Shown here in pieces: positions 43,323 through 54,690 of a stretch of 64,000 bases of DNA. A program made the position numbers and the translations under genes. The stretch's first letter is position 1, and each line of letters begins with the position of its first letter. The DNA comes from CAVURS01 sp963834425 (GTDB taxonomy: Bacteria > Actinomycetota > Actinomycetes > Actinomycetales > CAVURS01): assembly GCA_963834425.1 (NCBI GenBank), contig CAWIBR010000013.1, positions 1,178,001-1,242,000 on the forward strand, given 5' to 3'. The notes beneath the pieces were generated by a model that was given only the letters and a program-made list of their open reading frames with translations, was not told the origin of the DNA and ran no database searches.

Positions 43323-44354
43323 TCAGCCGCCGATGGCCGACATCGGCCGGTCGGGCTGCAGGAAGCCCGGGTCGTCGATGCCGTGGCCGGCCAGCTTGGT
43401 CGACATCAAGCGGCGCATCTGCTCGGCGAGCTCGGCGTCACTGGCCCCCTCGCGCAACGGGCCGCGCAGGTCGGACTCGGTGCGCGCGAACAGGCAGGAC
43501 CGCAGCTGGCCGTCGGCGGTCAGGCGCATCCGGTCACACGACCCGCAGAACGGCCGGCTCACGCTCGCGATGACGCCGACCTTGGCCGGTCCGCCGTCGA
43601 CCAGCCAGGTCTCGGCCGGGGCGCTGCCCCGGACCTCGCTCGGCTCGGGGGTCAGCTCGAACCGCTCGGCCAGCCGGTCGAGGATCTCCGCGGCCGTGAC
43701 CATCGCGCTGCGCTCCCACGCATGCTGTGCGTCCAGTGGCATCTGCTCGATGAACCGCAGCTCGTAGCCGCGCTCCAGCGCCCAAGCCAGCAGGTCGCCC
43801 ACCTGTTCGTCGTTGACCCCGCGCATGGCGACCGCGTTGATCTTGACCGGGGCCAGCCCGGCCGCCGCCGCGGCCTCGAGCCCGGTGATGACGTCGGCGA
43901 GCCGGTCCCGCCGGGTGAGCTTCTCGAAGGCCGCCCGGTCGATGGTGTCCAGGCTGACGTTGACCCGGTCCAGCCCGGCAGCAGCCAACGGGCCGGCCAG
44001 CCGGTCCAGGCCGAGGCCGTTGGTGGTCATCGCGATCCGGGGCCGTGGGTCGAGCTCCGCGAGCATCGCCACCAGATCGGGTAGGCCCCGGCGCAGGAGC
44101 GGCTCGCCGCCGGTCAGCCGGACGGTGGTGACGCCGAGACCGACGGCGATCCGGACCAGCCGGGTCATCTCCTCGAAGGTCAGCAGCTCCGGCTTGGGCA
44201 GCCAGTCCAGGCCCTCGGCCGGCATGCAGTAGCTGCAGCGCAGGTTGCACCGGTCGGTCACCGAGACCCGCAGGTCGGTCGCGACCCGCCCGTACCGGTC
44301 GACCAGGGCACCCGGGTGGGTGCGCACGGTCGGCGCGGGGAGCTGGATGGTCAC
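43323..44354 (-). CDS. moaA: GTP 3',8-cyclase (molybdenum cofactor biosynthesis)
   Basis: 343-residue radical SAM enzyme converting GTP to 3',8-cyclo-GTP, first step of molybdopterin synthesis. The N-terminal cluster is Cys36, Cys40, Cys43 (CNLRCSYC), the C-terminal cluster lies in FCGSCDRMRLTADGQLRSC, and the essential C-terminal Gly-Gly is present (MSAIGG). VRLTGGEPLLR is the SAM-binding GGE motif. ATG 44354. No other moa gene is in the window. It is divergent from the SURF1 gene, 70 bp away. Confidence 0.95.
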   Translation of the reverse strand: MTIQLPAPTVRTHPGALVDRYGRVATDLRVSVTDRCNLRCSYCMPAEGLDWLPKPELLTFEEMTRLVRIAVGLGVTTVRLTGGEPLLRRGLPDLVAMLAELDPRPRIAMTTNGLGLDRLAGPLAAAGLDRVNVSLDTIDRAAFEKLTRRDRLADVITGLEAAAAAGLAPVKINAVAMRGVNDEQVGDLLAWALERGYELRFIEQMPLDAQHAWERSAMVTAAEILDRLAERFELTPEPSEVRGSAPAETWLVDGGPAKVGVIASVSRPFCGSCDRMRLTADGQLRSCLFARTESDLRGPLREGASDAELAEQMRRLMSTKLAGHGIDDPGFLQPDRPMSAIGG

Positions 44355-44424
44355 CTGCTCAGCCTACGGGCCGCGCACGCGGGCCGTCTCCGGCAACCGG
44401 CCCTGCGGCGGTTACCGTCTTCGG

Positions 44425-45249
44425 GTGAAGGAGCAACGACGCGAGCTGGCCGGCCTGCTGGCCATCGCCGTCGTCTTCGCCATCGCCTGTGTCTTCCTCG
44501 GTCGCTGGCAGTACCACCGGTTCCAGGCGAAGTACGCCGCAGACCACCTGGTCGGCAACAACTACCGCGCGCACCCGGTCGACATCGGCACCCTCCTGCC
44601 CACTCCGTCGTCGCCTCTGGCGGCCAAGGACAGGTGGCGCGCGGTCAAGGTCACCGGCCAGTACGACGGGTCGGCCCAGGTCGTCGTCCGCAACCGGCCG
44701 TTCGGCGGGGCCTACGGCTATGAGGTCCTCGCGCCCTTCCGGCCGTCGTCGGGCGGGACCGATCTGCTGATCGACCGGGGGTGGATCGAGAGCGGCACGA
44801 CCGGGGCGGCCCCCAACGCCATCCCGGCCGTGCCGACCGGCCTGGTCACCGTGACCGCCCACCTGCTGCCGACTGAGGCCCGCAAGACCACGGACCTCCC
44901 GGCCGGCCAGTTCGACAGCATCGACCTGGACCAGATCCAGGCCCAGACGGGCACGCCACTGCTCCGGGCGTACGGCGTGCTCTCGCACCAATCCCCCGCT
45001 GCCGCAGCGGTTCCCGCGCTCCTGCCGGAGCCGGACGACGGCGGCTATTGGGGCGTCAACCTGTCGTACGCGTTCCAGTGGGGGCTGTTCGCGATCGGGG
45101 CGCTGGCCTTCCCGTTCATCTTCCTGCGCCGGCGCCGGCGACTGGCCGAGGAGGACGCCGCGGCCGAGGCGGCCGCCCTCGACCCGAGCGCCGAACCGGT
45201 CACCGTGCCCAAGCGCAAGGTCCGGATCTGGGACGAGGAAGACGAGTAG
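44425..45249 (+). CDS. SURF1 family cytochrome oxidase assembly protein
   Basis: 274 residues with two membrane helices flanking a large extracytoplasmic domain: helix 1 at ~8-25 (LLAIAVVFAIACVFLGRWQ) and helix 2 at ~215-235 (FQWGLFAIGALAFPFIFL). Family motifs are GRWQYHR right after helix 1, PFGGAYGYEVLAPF, LLIDRGWIESG and GYWGVNLSYAFQW. SURF1 proteins help heme a insertion in aa3 oxidase. GTG 44425 is chosen because the hydrophobic start follows at once. The C-terminus is an acidic tail rich in Glu/Asp/Ala. Confidence 0.88.
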   Translation: MKEQRRELAGLLAIAVVFAIACVFLGRWQYHRFQAKYAADHLVGNNYRAHPVDIGTLLPTPSSPLAAKDRWRAVKVTGQYDGSAQVVVRNRPFGGAYGYEVLAPFRPSSGGTDLLIDRGWIESGTTGAAPNAIPAVPTGLVTVTAHLLPTEARKTTDLPAGQFDSIDLDQIQAQTGTPLLRAYGVLSHQSPAAAAVPALLPEPDDGGYWGVNLSYAFQWGLFAIGALAFPFIFLRRRRRLAEEDAAAEAAALDPSAEPVTVPKRKVRIWDEEDE

Positions 45250-45264
45250 TTAGCGCCCGCTCTC

Positions 45265-47166
45265 TCAGCTGGTGAGGGCGACCTCGGACTCGGGTTCACG
45301 CAGACCCTGGCTGGCGAACTGGGTGGCGTAGAGGTCGGCGTAGAGCCCGCCCGCGTCCAGCAGCTCCTGGTGACGGCCGCTCTCGACCACGCGGCCGCTC
45401 TCGACGACCGCGATCAGGTCGGCGCCCCGCACGGTCGAGAGCCGGTGGGCGATCACGAGCGCCGTACGTCCGGCCAGGGCGGTGTCGAGCGCTCGCTGCA
45501 CGGCCACCTCGGACTCGCTGTCCAAGTGGGCCGTGGCCTCGTCGAGGACGACCAGACCCGGCGACTTGAGCAGCAGCCGGGCGATGGCCAGGCGCTGCTT
45601 CTCCCCGCCGGAGAGCCGGTGGCCACGGTCACCCACGACGGTGTCCAGGCCCTCGGGCAGCGTCTCGACCAGGTCCCAGATCTGCGCGGACCGCAACACA
45701 CTCTCCAGGTCGGCCTCGGTGGCGTCCGGCCGGGCATAGGCCAGGTTGGCCCGGATCGTGTCGTGGAACATGTGGGCGTCCTGAGTCACCACACCGACCG
45801 TGTCGCGCAACGAGTCCAGGCTGACCTCGCGCAAGTCCAGGCCGTCCAGCCGGACCGCGCCCGAGCTCGGGTCGTAGAGCCGCGCGACCAGGCCAGTGAT
45901 GGTGGTCTTGCCGGCACCGCTCGGTCCGACCAGCGCCACGAGCTGGCCGGGCTCGACGTGCAGGTCGATGCCGTGCAGCACCTCCCCGCTCCCCTTGCGG
46001 TCGCCGGCCGAGACGAGCTCGAGCGACTCGAGCGACACCTCGTCGGCCGAGGGATAGCTGAAGTGCACGTCCTCCAGGTCGAGCGAGACCGGACCGGCGG
46101 GCAGCGCGATCGCGTCGGGGGCCTCGACGACCTGCGGCTTGAGGTCGAGCACCTCGAACACCCGCTCGAAGGAGACCATCGCGGTCATGACATCGACGCG
46201 CACGTTGGTCAGCCCGGTGATCGGCCCGTAGAGCCGGGACATCAGCGCGGCCAGGGCCAGCAGGGTGCCGACGGTGAAGGCGCCGTGGATCGCCAGGACT
46301 CCGCCCACGCCGTAGACGACCGCGGTGGCCAGACTCGCGACGAGCAACAGCGAGGTGTAGAACACCCGGCTGTTCATCGCGATCTTGATGCCCGCGTCGC
46401 GAACGCCGGCGGCCCGCTCGCGGTACTCGCGCTCCTCCTCGGCCGGCCGGCCGAAGAGCTTGACCAGCAACGCTCCCGCCACGTTGAACCGCTCGGTGGT
46501 GCGCCCACCCAGCTCGGCGTTGAGCTGCATCTGCTGGCGGGTCAGGGCGGCCAGCCGGCGGCCCATGTAGCGCGCCGGCAACAGGAAGAGCGGCACCAGC
46601 AGCAGGCTGATCACGGTGATCGGCCAGGACAGGAAGAACATCGCGCCGGCCACCAGGACCAGCGAGACCACGTTGGTGACGACCCCGGACAGGGTCGAGG
46701 TGAAGGCGGCCTGGGCGCCCATCACGTCGCTGTTGATCCGCGAGACCAGCGAGCCGGTCTGGGTCCGCGTGAAGAAGGCGATCGGCTGGGCCTGCACGTG
46801 CACGAAGACCTCGGTGCGCAGGTCGTAGATCAGGCCCTCGCCGACCCGCGCCGAGAACCAGCGCTGGATCAGCCCCACCCCCGCGTCCAGCACCGCGATG
46901 CCGGCCACGACCAGGGACAGCACCACGACGACCTGGGTGTCCTTGGGCGTCACGCCGTTGTCGATGATCGAGCGCAGGATCAGTGGGACCGCGACGGTCA
47001 GCGTGGCATCGAGGACGGCGAGCAGCAGGAAGCCGGTGATCGCGCGCTTGTACGGCCGGGCATAGCGGAGCACCCGGCGGGTCGTGCCGGGCTTCAGCCG
47101 CTGCTCCGCGACGCTCCCGTCGCGGGTCAGGCCGTGCATCGCGCGGTAGGCGCTCAACTGCGACAT
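45265..47166 (-). CDS. ABC exporter, fused permease and ATPase (half-transporter)
   Basis: 633 residues: six-helix membrane domain (~40-330, beginning YKRAITGFLLLAVLDATL), then the ATPase with Walker A ALVGPSGAGKTTITGL, signature LSGGEKQRLAIARLLL, Walker B GLVVLDEATAHLD and switch His IAHRLSTV. This is the MsbA/lipid-drug exporter type working as a dimer. Start ATG 47166. It converges with SURF1 (15-bp gap). No second half-transporter is adjacent, so a homodimer is likely. Substrate unknown. Confidence 0.9.
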   Translation of the reverse strand: MSQLSAYRAMHGLTRDGSVAEQRLKPGTTRRVLRYARPYKRAITGFLLLAVLDATLTVAVPLILRSIIDNGVTPKDTQVVVVLSLVVAGIAVLDAGVGLIQRWFSARVGEGLIYDLRTEVFVHVQAQPIAFFTRTQTGSLVSRINSDVMGAQAAFTSTLSGVVTNVVSLVLVAGAMFFLSWPITVISLLLVPLFLLPARYMGRRLAALTRQQMQLNAELGGRTTERFNVAGALLVKLFGRPAEEEREYRERAAGVRDAGIKIAMNSRVFYTSLLLVASLATAVVYGVGGVLAIHGAFTVGTLLALAALMSRLYGPITGLTNVRVDVMTAMVSFERVFEVLDLKPQVVEAPDAIALPAGPVSLDLEDVHFSYPSADEVSLESLELVSAGDRKGSGEVLHGIDLHVEPGQLVALVGPSGAGKTTITGLVARLYDPSSGAVRLDGLDLREVSLDSLRDTVGVVTQDAHMFHDTIRANLAYARPDATEADLESVLRSAQIWDLVETLPEGLDTVVGDRGHRLSGGEKQRLAIARLLLKSPGLVVLDEATAHLDSESEVAVQRALDTALAGRTALVIAHRLSTVRGADLIAVVESGRVVESGRHQELLDAGGLYADLYATQFASQGLREPESEVALTS

Positions 47167-47228
47167 TGCTGTGCTGTCCCTCTGTCCTGTGCGTGGACCG
47201 GCCCGGACCGTGCTGTCAGAGCCCTCGG

Positions 47229-48116
47229 TCAGCCAGTGTCGCCAACGCCCCCGACAACGCCGGTTGTTCCGCCTGCTGTCTGCCGTGGCGCTCCAGCAGC
47301 GGCCGCGAGGTCGCGCAGCCGGCGGGTCTGGGCGGCCCGCTCGGCGGCGTGCTGCTCCCCCGGCGTACGCCCACTGGCTCCGCGCAGCAACGCCAGCGTC
47401 TCCCGCAGCGCGCCCGCGGGAGCGGCGAGCAGGGCTTCGACCAGATCCGTGACGGTGGGCTCCAGATCACCAGCCGGTACGGCGGCGGTGGCCAGGCCGA
47501 TCGCCACGGCCTCGGCCGCCCCGACCCAGCGCCCGGTCGCACAGATCTCCAGCGCGCGGGCGGTGCCGACCGCCTGGACGAGCCGCGAGGTGCCGGTCAG
47601 GTCGGGCACCAGGCCCAGCGAGGTCTCCTTCATCGCGAAACGCGCGTCGTCGGCGACCACCCGCAGGTCGCAGGCCAGGGCCAGCTGGAAGCCGGCGCCG
47701 ATCGCGTTGCCCTGCACGGCCGCGATGGTCACGGCGGGCACCTGGGACCACCAGGTGAACGCCGACTGGAAGCCCGTGATCGCCGCGTCGATCTCGGCAT
47801 CGGTCTGGGCCGCCAGCTGGAACAGCCCGGGTTCGCCGGGGATCCCGTGCGGTGTGAACATCGCCCGGTCCAGCCCGGCCGAGAACGACGGGCCGGCGCC
47901 CCGCAGGACCACGACCCGCACGCCGTCGCCGGGCTCCGCGCCCGGGTCGTCCTGCCCGAGGTCCGTGACCAACTGGGCACCGACGGCGGCCAGGGCGCGC
48001 CAGGTCGCGGGTGTCTGCGCGTTGAGCTGGTCCGGCCGGTCCAACGTGACCGTCAGCACCGGCCCGGTCGTCTCGACCCGGATGCGTCCGGCGGCCAGGA
48101 CTGCGGGATCAATCAC
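47229..48116 (-). CDS. enoyl-CoA hydratase/isomerase (crotonase) family protein
   Basis: 295 residues. Crotonase oxyanion loops PSFSAGLDRAM and GNAIGAGFQLALACDLRV are present. The Glu of the first catalytic position (Glu144 in rat hydratase) is Gln here (GAGFQLA), whereas the second Glu is kept in KETSLGLVPDLTGT. Loss of one of the two hydratase acids argues for an isomerase, thioesterase or dehydrochlorinase-like activity, or none, rather than a hydratase. ATG 48116. The upstream gap to the ABC-F gene (48117-48261) shows no gene. Confidence 0.85.
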   Translation of the reverse strand: MIDPAVLAAGRIRVETTGPVLTVTLDRPDQLNAQTPATWRALAAVGAQLVTDLGQDDPGAEPGDGVRVVVLRGAGPSFSAGLDRAMFTPHGIPGEPGLFQLAAQTDAEIDAAITGFQSAFTWWSQVPAVTIAAVQGNAIGAGFQLALACDLRVVADDARFAMKETSLGLVPDLTGTSRLVQAVGTARALEICATGRWVGAAEAVAIGLATAAVPAGDLEPTVTDLVEALLAAPAGALRETLALLRGASGRTPGEQHAAERAAQTRRLRDLAAAAGAPRQTAGGTTGVVGGVGDTG

Positions 48117-48261
48117 GGCGGCGACGTTACCCAGCCCCTCGCCGTACTCCCATCTGGCCGGTTCGGAGCGGACATTTCGGGCCAGCCCACCGGCCGGGAT
48201 GGAGCACGGCGGCCGGATGGGAGCACGCGACGCAGGGTTAGGCGGTTAGGGGGTTGGGCGG

Positions 48262-49861
<1,600 letters not shown>

Positions 49862-49976
49862 GCTGGAGTGCCCTTCGAAAGACGGTGGAGAGGGGTGGTT
49901 GGCGCCTGGTCACGGGGGTGCCGGGCGGTCCCTCGGCTAGTCCGTCGTCGCGGTCACAGGCCCTAGTCTACGCGGC

Positions 49977-50883
49977 GTGAGCTTCAACGAGCGCTCCACG
50001 CTGGACACCAGCCAGGCGCAGTCGGGAGGCGGTGGGGGGCGGCTGTCGGGCGGGGTCCTGCCGATCGGCGGGGGCGTCGGGGGCATCGCCGTCGTCATCG
50101 TCATCTTCGTGATCAAGGCGCTGCTCGGCGGCACCGACACCACCCTGCCGGGGATCACCGACGGCGCGCCGGGAGCGTCCGGCCCCGCGCCCGACCTCAC
50201 GGTCTGCAAGACCGGCGCCGACGCGAATCGCTACGAGCAGTGCCGGATCGTCGGTACGGCGAACAGCGTCCAGGCCTACTGGGCGACGGCCCTGCCGAAG
50301 TACGGCAAGCGCTACACCGACGCGACCATCGTCATCTACAGCGGGCAGGCCCAGTCGGCGTGCGGCACGGCCTCCAATGACGTCGGGCCGTTCTACTGCC
50401 CCCTCGACAAGAAGGTCTACATCGACCCGTCGTTCTACCAGGAGCTCACCGACCGGTTCGGCGTCCTCCAGCGGCGCGCTCGCTCAGGAGTACGTCGTGG
50501 CCCACGAGTACGGCCACCACATCCAGGACATCCTGGGCCTGCTCGGCCGCGCGCAGCAGGATCCGCAGGGCGCCACGAGCGGATCGGTGCGCACCGAGCT
50601 GATGGCCGACTGCCTGGCCGGGGTCTGGGCCAACCACGCCTCGACCACCAACGACGCCGACGGTGTGCCGTTCCTGCAGCCCCTGTCCAAGGCGGACATC
50701 ACGGCCGCGCTCTCGGCCGCGGCGGCGGTCGGCGACGACCACATCCAGCAGCAGGCGACCGGCCACGTGACACCCGACACCTGGACCCACGGGTCCTCGG
50801 CCCAGCGGCAGCGGTGGTTCACGACGGGCTACCAGAGCGGCGACCTGAACCACTGCGACACCTTCTCGGCGAAGTCCCTCTAG
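49977..50883 (+). CDS. YpfJ-type neutral zinc metallopeptidase, frame-broken
   Basis: Membrane-anchored peptidase of ~301 residues when joined. From GTG 49977: a cytoplasmic Gly/Ser-rich start, one helix (~32-54, VGGIAVVIVIFVIKALL), then YWATALPKYGKRYTDA and YCPLDKKVYIDPSFYQEL. The frame is lost near 50463-50468 (GTC-CTC) and resumes one base later as SSGALAQEYVVAHEYGHHIQ, containing the zinc HEYGH motif, then ELMADCLAGVWANH and the end at TFSAKSL. Both halves are well conserved. The protein is outside-facing in the family; substrate unknown. It is divergent from the ABC-F gene. Confidence 0.83.
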
Positions 50884-50928
50884 ACGTCCCTGCAGACCCG
50901 GCATTGCGGCGTACGACACAATCGGCCG

Positions 50929-51960
50929 GTGACCACCAGCGCTGACTCCGTGACCCGAGCCGACCCCCGCGCGATCGTGGCTGTCGCCCGCGAGCAGGTG
51001 CTGGCCCAGGGCCGGGCGCTGGACTACGACCAGATCCTGGCCGTCCTGCAGACACCGGACGAGGTGCTGGACGACCTGCTCGCCCTCGCGCACGAGGTGC
51101 GGCTGGCCTTCAACGGCCCCGACGTCGAGGTCGAGGGCATCGTGTCGCTCAAGACCGGCGGCTGCCCGGAGGACTGCCACTTCTGCAGCCAGTCCGGACA
51201 GTTCAGCTCGCCGGTGCGGTCGGTCTGGCTGGACATCCCCGAGCTGGTCCAGGCCGCGATCCAGACCCGGGCCACCGGCGCCAGCGAGTTCTGCATCGTG
51301 GCGGCCGTCCGCGGGCCGGACGCCCGGCTGATGGCCCAGATGCGCGAAGGCGTGGCCGCCATCCAGGCCGCCGTCGACATCCAGGTCGCGGCCTCGCTCG
51401 GCATGCTGACCCAGGAGCAGGTCGACGACCTGCGCGACATGGGCGTGCACCGCTACAACCACAACCTCGAGGCCGGCCGGTCGTACTTCCCCCACGTCGT
51501 CACCACCCACTCGTGGGAAGAGCGCTGGGACACCTGCCAGATGATCAAGGACTCCGGGATGGAGCTGTGCTGCGGAGGCCTGGTCGGCATGGGCGAGACC
51601 CTGGAGCAGCGGGCCGAGCTGGCCGCACAGCTGGGCGAGCTCGAGCCGCACGAGGTCCCGCTCAACTTCCTCAACCCCCGACCGGGCACGCCGTTCGGCG
51701 ACCAGCCGGTGATGGGTGCCTCCGATGCGTTGCGCACCATCGCGGCCTTCCGACTCGCCCTCCCCCGCACGATCCTGCGGTACGCCGGCGGTCGCGAGCT
51801 CACCCTCGGCGACCTGGGCACCCGCGAGGGGTTGCTGGGCGGCATCAACGCGGTCATCGTCGGCAACTACCTGACGACGCTGGGCCGGGACCCCCAGGAG
51901 GACCTGGCCCTGCTGCAGGACCTGCAGATGCCGATCAAGGCGCTCAACGCGACGCTGTGA
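50929..51960 (+). CDS. bioB: biotin synthase
   Basis: 343-residue radical SAM enzyme inserting sulfur into dethiobiotin. The [4Fe-4S] site is Cys79, Cys83, Cys86 (CPEDCHFCSQS). The [2Fe-2S] site Cys and Arg residues are in FCIVAAVRGP, RYNHNLEAG and GGREL near the end. It begins the operon bioB-bsaP-bioA-bioF-bioD; GTG 50929 is 45 nt after the peptidase stop, and the stop overlaps the bsaP start (GTGA). No BirA-type operator is recognised upstream. Confidence 0.95.
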   Translation: MTTSADSVTRADPRAIVAVAREQVLAQGRALDYDQILAVLQTPDEVLDDLLALAHEVRLAFNGPDVEVEGIVSLKTGGCPEDCHFCSQSGQFSSPVRSVWLDIPELVQAAIQTRATGASEFCIVAAVRGPDARLMAQMREGVAAIQAAVDIQVAASLGMLTQEQVDDLRDMGVHRYNHNLEAGRSYFPHVVTTHSWEERWDTCQMIKDSGMELCCGGLVGMGETLEQRAELAAQLGELEPHEVPLNFLNPRPGTPFGDQPVMGASDALRTIAAFRLALPRTILRYAGGRELTLGDLGTREGLLGGINAVIVGNYLTTLGRDPQEDLALLQDLQMPIKALNATL

Positions 51961-52229
51961 CGCCGTGGACGACGCCGTGGACCCTGACTGATGCCGACCT
52001 GATGCCCACGTTGGAGAGCGCCTACTGCGGCCGCTGTGGGATCGCGCTCACCGAGGGCAGCCATGCCGACTGCCTCCAGGGGCTGCGGCTGGAGCCACCG
52101 CGCTACTGCTCGCAGTGCCGGCGGCGGATGGTTGTGCAGGTCACCCCCGGTGGCTGGACGGCGCGCTGTGTCGAGCACGGCGAAACCTTTGGTACGACGG
52201 GTCTTTCGGCTCCCGCCGGGACGAGCTGA
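51957..52229 (+). CDS. bsaP: biotin synthase auxiliary protein (BsaP-like)
   Basis: 90 residues carrying six Cys in CxxC-type pairs: Cys24/Cys27 (YCGRCG), Cys39, Cys51/Cys54 (YCSQC) and Cys71. The gene is sandwiched between bioB and bioA with a 4-nt overlap with bioB, the position of the mycobacterial BioB partner (BsaP, Rv1590-type), an iron-sulfur protein reported to be needed for BioB turnover. The Cys arrangement fits a metal or Fe-S site. GTG 51957. The identification rests on position and Cys pattern. Confidence 0.8.
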   Translation: MTPWTTPWTLTDADLMPTLESAYCGRCGIALTEGSHADCLQGLRLEPPRYCSQCRRRMVVQVTPGGWTARCVEHGETFGTTGLSAPAGTS

Positions 52230-52230
52230 C

Positions 52231-53562
52231 ATGCCTGACGACGACGCTGGCACCGCGGCGTACGGCGAACTGCTCGCCTTCGATCGCGACCATCTCTGGC
52301 ACCCGTACTCCTCGGCCCTGGTGCCGTCCGACCCCTACCTGGTCGAGTCGGCAGCCGGGGTGCGGCTCCGGCTGCGCGACCGCGACGGCGCCTCCCGTGA
52401 GGTCATCGACGCGATGTCGTCGTGGTGGTGCGCGATCCACGGCTACGCCGTGCCCGAGCTCGACGCGGCGGTCGCCGGCCAGCTCGGGCGGATGAGCCAC
52501 GTGATGTTCGGCGGCCTCACCCACGAGCCGGCGATCGCCCTGGGGAGACGGCTGCTGGAGCTCGCGCCCGACGGTCTGGAGCACGTGTTCTTCGCCGACT
52601 CCGGCTCGGTGTCGGTCGAGGTGGCGCTCAAGATGGCCTGGCAGGTGCACGCGGCTGCCGGGCGTCCGCGGCGGCGGATGTTCACCATCCGCGGCGGCTA
52701 CCACGGCGACACGTTCGCGCCGATGAGCGTCTGCGACCCGGTCAACGGGATGCACTCGCTCTTCACCGGCGTGCTGCCCGAGCAGGTCTTCGCGCCCCGC
52801 CCGCCCGGAGGTGTGGACCGCCCCGCCCACGATCCGGAGATGGTCGCGTGGGAGCGCACGACCCGCAGCCTGTACGCCGAGCACGCCGGTGAGATCGCCG
52901 CCGTGGTCGTCGAGCCGGTGCTGCAGGGCGCCGGGGGCATGCACATCTACAGCCCGCACGTCGTCCGCGTCCTGGCCGAGCTGGCCCGGGCCGACGGCGC
53001 CCTGGTGATCTTCGACGAGATCGCCACCGGCTTCGGCCGCACGGGCACCCTGTGGGCCGCCGACCGCTGCGGCGTGACGCCGGACATCCTGTGCGTCGGC
53101 AAGGCGCTCACCGGTGGCTACCTCTCGCTGGCCGCGGTGCTCTGCTCCGCCGAGGTCGCCCAGCAGGTGTCGGCCGGTGCGGCCGGCGCCCTCATGCACG
53201 GCCCGACGTTCATGGCCAACCCGCTGGCCTGCACCGTGGCTCTGGCCAGCCTGGACCTGTTGCAGCACAACGACTTCCGGGCGCAGGTGCGGGCCCTGCA
53301 CACGGGCCTCGAGACCGGACTGAAACCGGCCTGGGACCTGGCCTCGGTCAGCGACGTGCGGGTCATCGGCGGCGTCGGAGTGATCCAGCTGCGCGAGCCG
53401 GTCGACGTGGCTGCCGTGACCGCGGCCGCCCTGCGGCGCGGCGTATGGCTGCGGCCCTTCCGGGATCTGGTCTACGCGATGCCGCCCTACGTCACCTCGG
53501 CCGCGGACCTCGAGACGGTCACCACGGCGATGGTCGAGTCGGTGGCCCAGGTGCACGGTTGA
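52231..53562 (+). CDS. bioA: adenosylmethionine-8-amino-7-oxononanoate aminotransferase
   Basis: 443-residue class III PLP aminotransferase; converts KAPA to DAPA using AdoMet. It begins FDRDHLWHPYSSA, a BioA hallmark, and has MSSWWCAIHGYAVPEL, FADSGSVSVEVALKM (PLP phosphate) and DEIATGFGRTG with the PLP Lys in VGKALTGGYL. ATG 52231 is 1 nt after the bsaP stop. Its stop overlaps the bioF ATG. It contains an in-frame AGA (ALGRRL) without any break. Confidence 0.95.
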   Translation: MPDDDAGTAAYGELLAFDRDHLWHPYSSALVPSDPYLVESAAGVRLRLRDRDGASREVIDAMSSWWCAIHGYAVPELDAAVAGQLGRMSHVMFGGLTHEPAIALGRRLLELAPDGLEHVFFADSGSVSVEVALKMAWQVHAAAGRPRRRMFTIRGGYHGDTFAPMSVCDPVNGMHSLFTGVLPEQVFAPRPPGGVDRPAHDPEMVAWERTTRSLYAEHAGEIAAVVVEPVLQGAGGMHIYSPHVVRVLAELARADGALVIFDEIATGFGRTGTLWAADRCGVTPDILCVGKALTGGYLSLAAVLCSAEVAQQVSAGAAGALMHGPTFMANPLACTVALASLDLLQHNDFRAQVRALHTGLETGLKPAWDLASVSDVRVIGGVGVIQLREPVDVAAVTAAALRRGVWLRPFRDLVYAMPPYVTSAADLETVTTAMVESVAQVHG

Positions 53563-54690
53563 TGAGCGGCTTCCTGGACGACCTGGAGCGGCTCGGCCGA
53601 GCGGCGCGAGGCCGCCGGGCTGACCCGCCGGCTGGAGACCCAGCCGCCGGCCGCCGCCGACGGACTGCTCGACCTGGCGGGCAACGACTACCTCGGCCTG
53701 TCCCGCCACCCCGATGTCGTCGCCGGTGCCATCGCGGCCGCTCGCGCCTACGGTGCCGGTGCCCGGGCGTCGCGGTTGGTCACCGGGACTCTGGGCATCC
53801 ACGGCGAGCTCGAGGACACGCTGGCCGGCTTCGTCGGTGCGCCGAGCGCGCTCGTCTTCTCGGCTGGCTACCAGGCCAACCTCGGAGCCCTGACGGCGCT
53901 GGCCGACGCCGACACGTTGATCGTGTCCGACGCGCACGTGCACGCCTCGCTCATCGACGGGGCCCGCCTGTCGCGGGCGACCGTGGTCGTCAACCGGCAC
54001 AACGACGTCGACCACGTCGCCGAATTGCTCCGCGGGCGCACTCAACCCAAGGCGCTGGTGGTGGTCGAGTCGGTCTACAGCGTCGGCGGCGACGCGGCGC
54101 CCCTCGCCGCCCTGGCCGAGCTGACGGCCGACCACGACGCCGCCTTGCTGGTCGACGAGGCCCACGGGCTGGGGGTGGTCGGCGAGCGAGGTCGCGGCGC
54201 CTGCGCAGCGGCCGGCATTGCCAGCGCGAGCCATCTGGTCATCACGGCCACGCTCTCGAAATCCCTTGGTGCCCAAGGCGGAGCGGTCCTCGGTCACTCC
54301 ATGGTCCGCGAGCATCTGGTCAACACCGCCCGCAGCTTTATTTACGACACTGGCCTGGCCCCGGCCTCGGCCGGCGCCGCCCTCGCCGCGCTCAGCGTCC
54401 TCGCGGCTCATCCCGAGCTGGCGGTCCGGGTGCGCGCGCACGCAGCCACTCTGGCTGACGCCTGCGGCGTGCCCGTCCCCGCCGGCGCCGTGCTGTCACT
54501 CCCGCTGGCCGGCCCACGGGCCGCCCTCGCCGCCGTCGAGACCTGCGCGGCCGAGGGCTTGCGAGTGGGCTGCTTCCGGCCACCGTCCACGCCGGACGGA
54601 TCCTCCCGGCTCCGGGTCACCGCGCACGCCGACCTCACCGACGAGCAGGTCGCCCATGCGGCGCAGGTGCTCAAGACGGTCACCGCGTGA
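53562..54690 (+). CDS. bioF: 8-amino-7-oxononanoate synthase, frame-broken
   Basis: PLP enzyme condensing pimeloyl thioester with alanine to form KAPA. ATG 53562 gives MSGFLDDLERLG, then the frame is lost at GGC-CGA (53595-53600); skipping one base gives ERREAAGLTRRLETQP and the complete BioF sequence: LDLAGNDYLGLSRHPDVV, LIVSDAHVHASLIDGARLS and the PLP Lys in ITATLSKSLGAQGG. About 375 residues when joined, normal for BioF. Only the first 12 codons are in the wrong frame, and no usable in-frame start restores them. The stop overlaps bioD (GTGA). Confidence 0.85.

Noticed and set aside
45370..48249. 959-codon plus-strand frame opposite the ABC exporter and crotonase
   Set aside because: Low-complexity His/Gln/Arg/Asp-rich translation, antisense to genes with clear ATPase and crotonase motifs.
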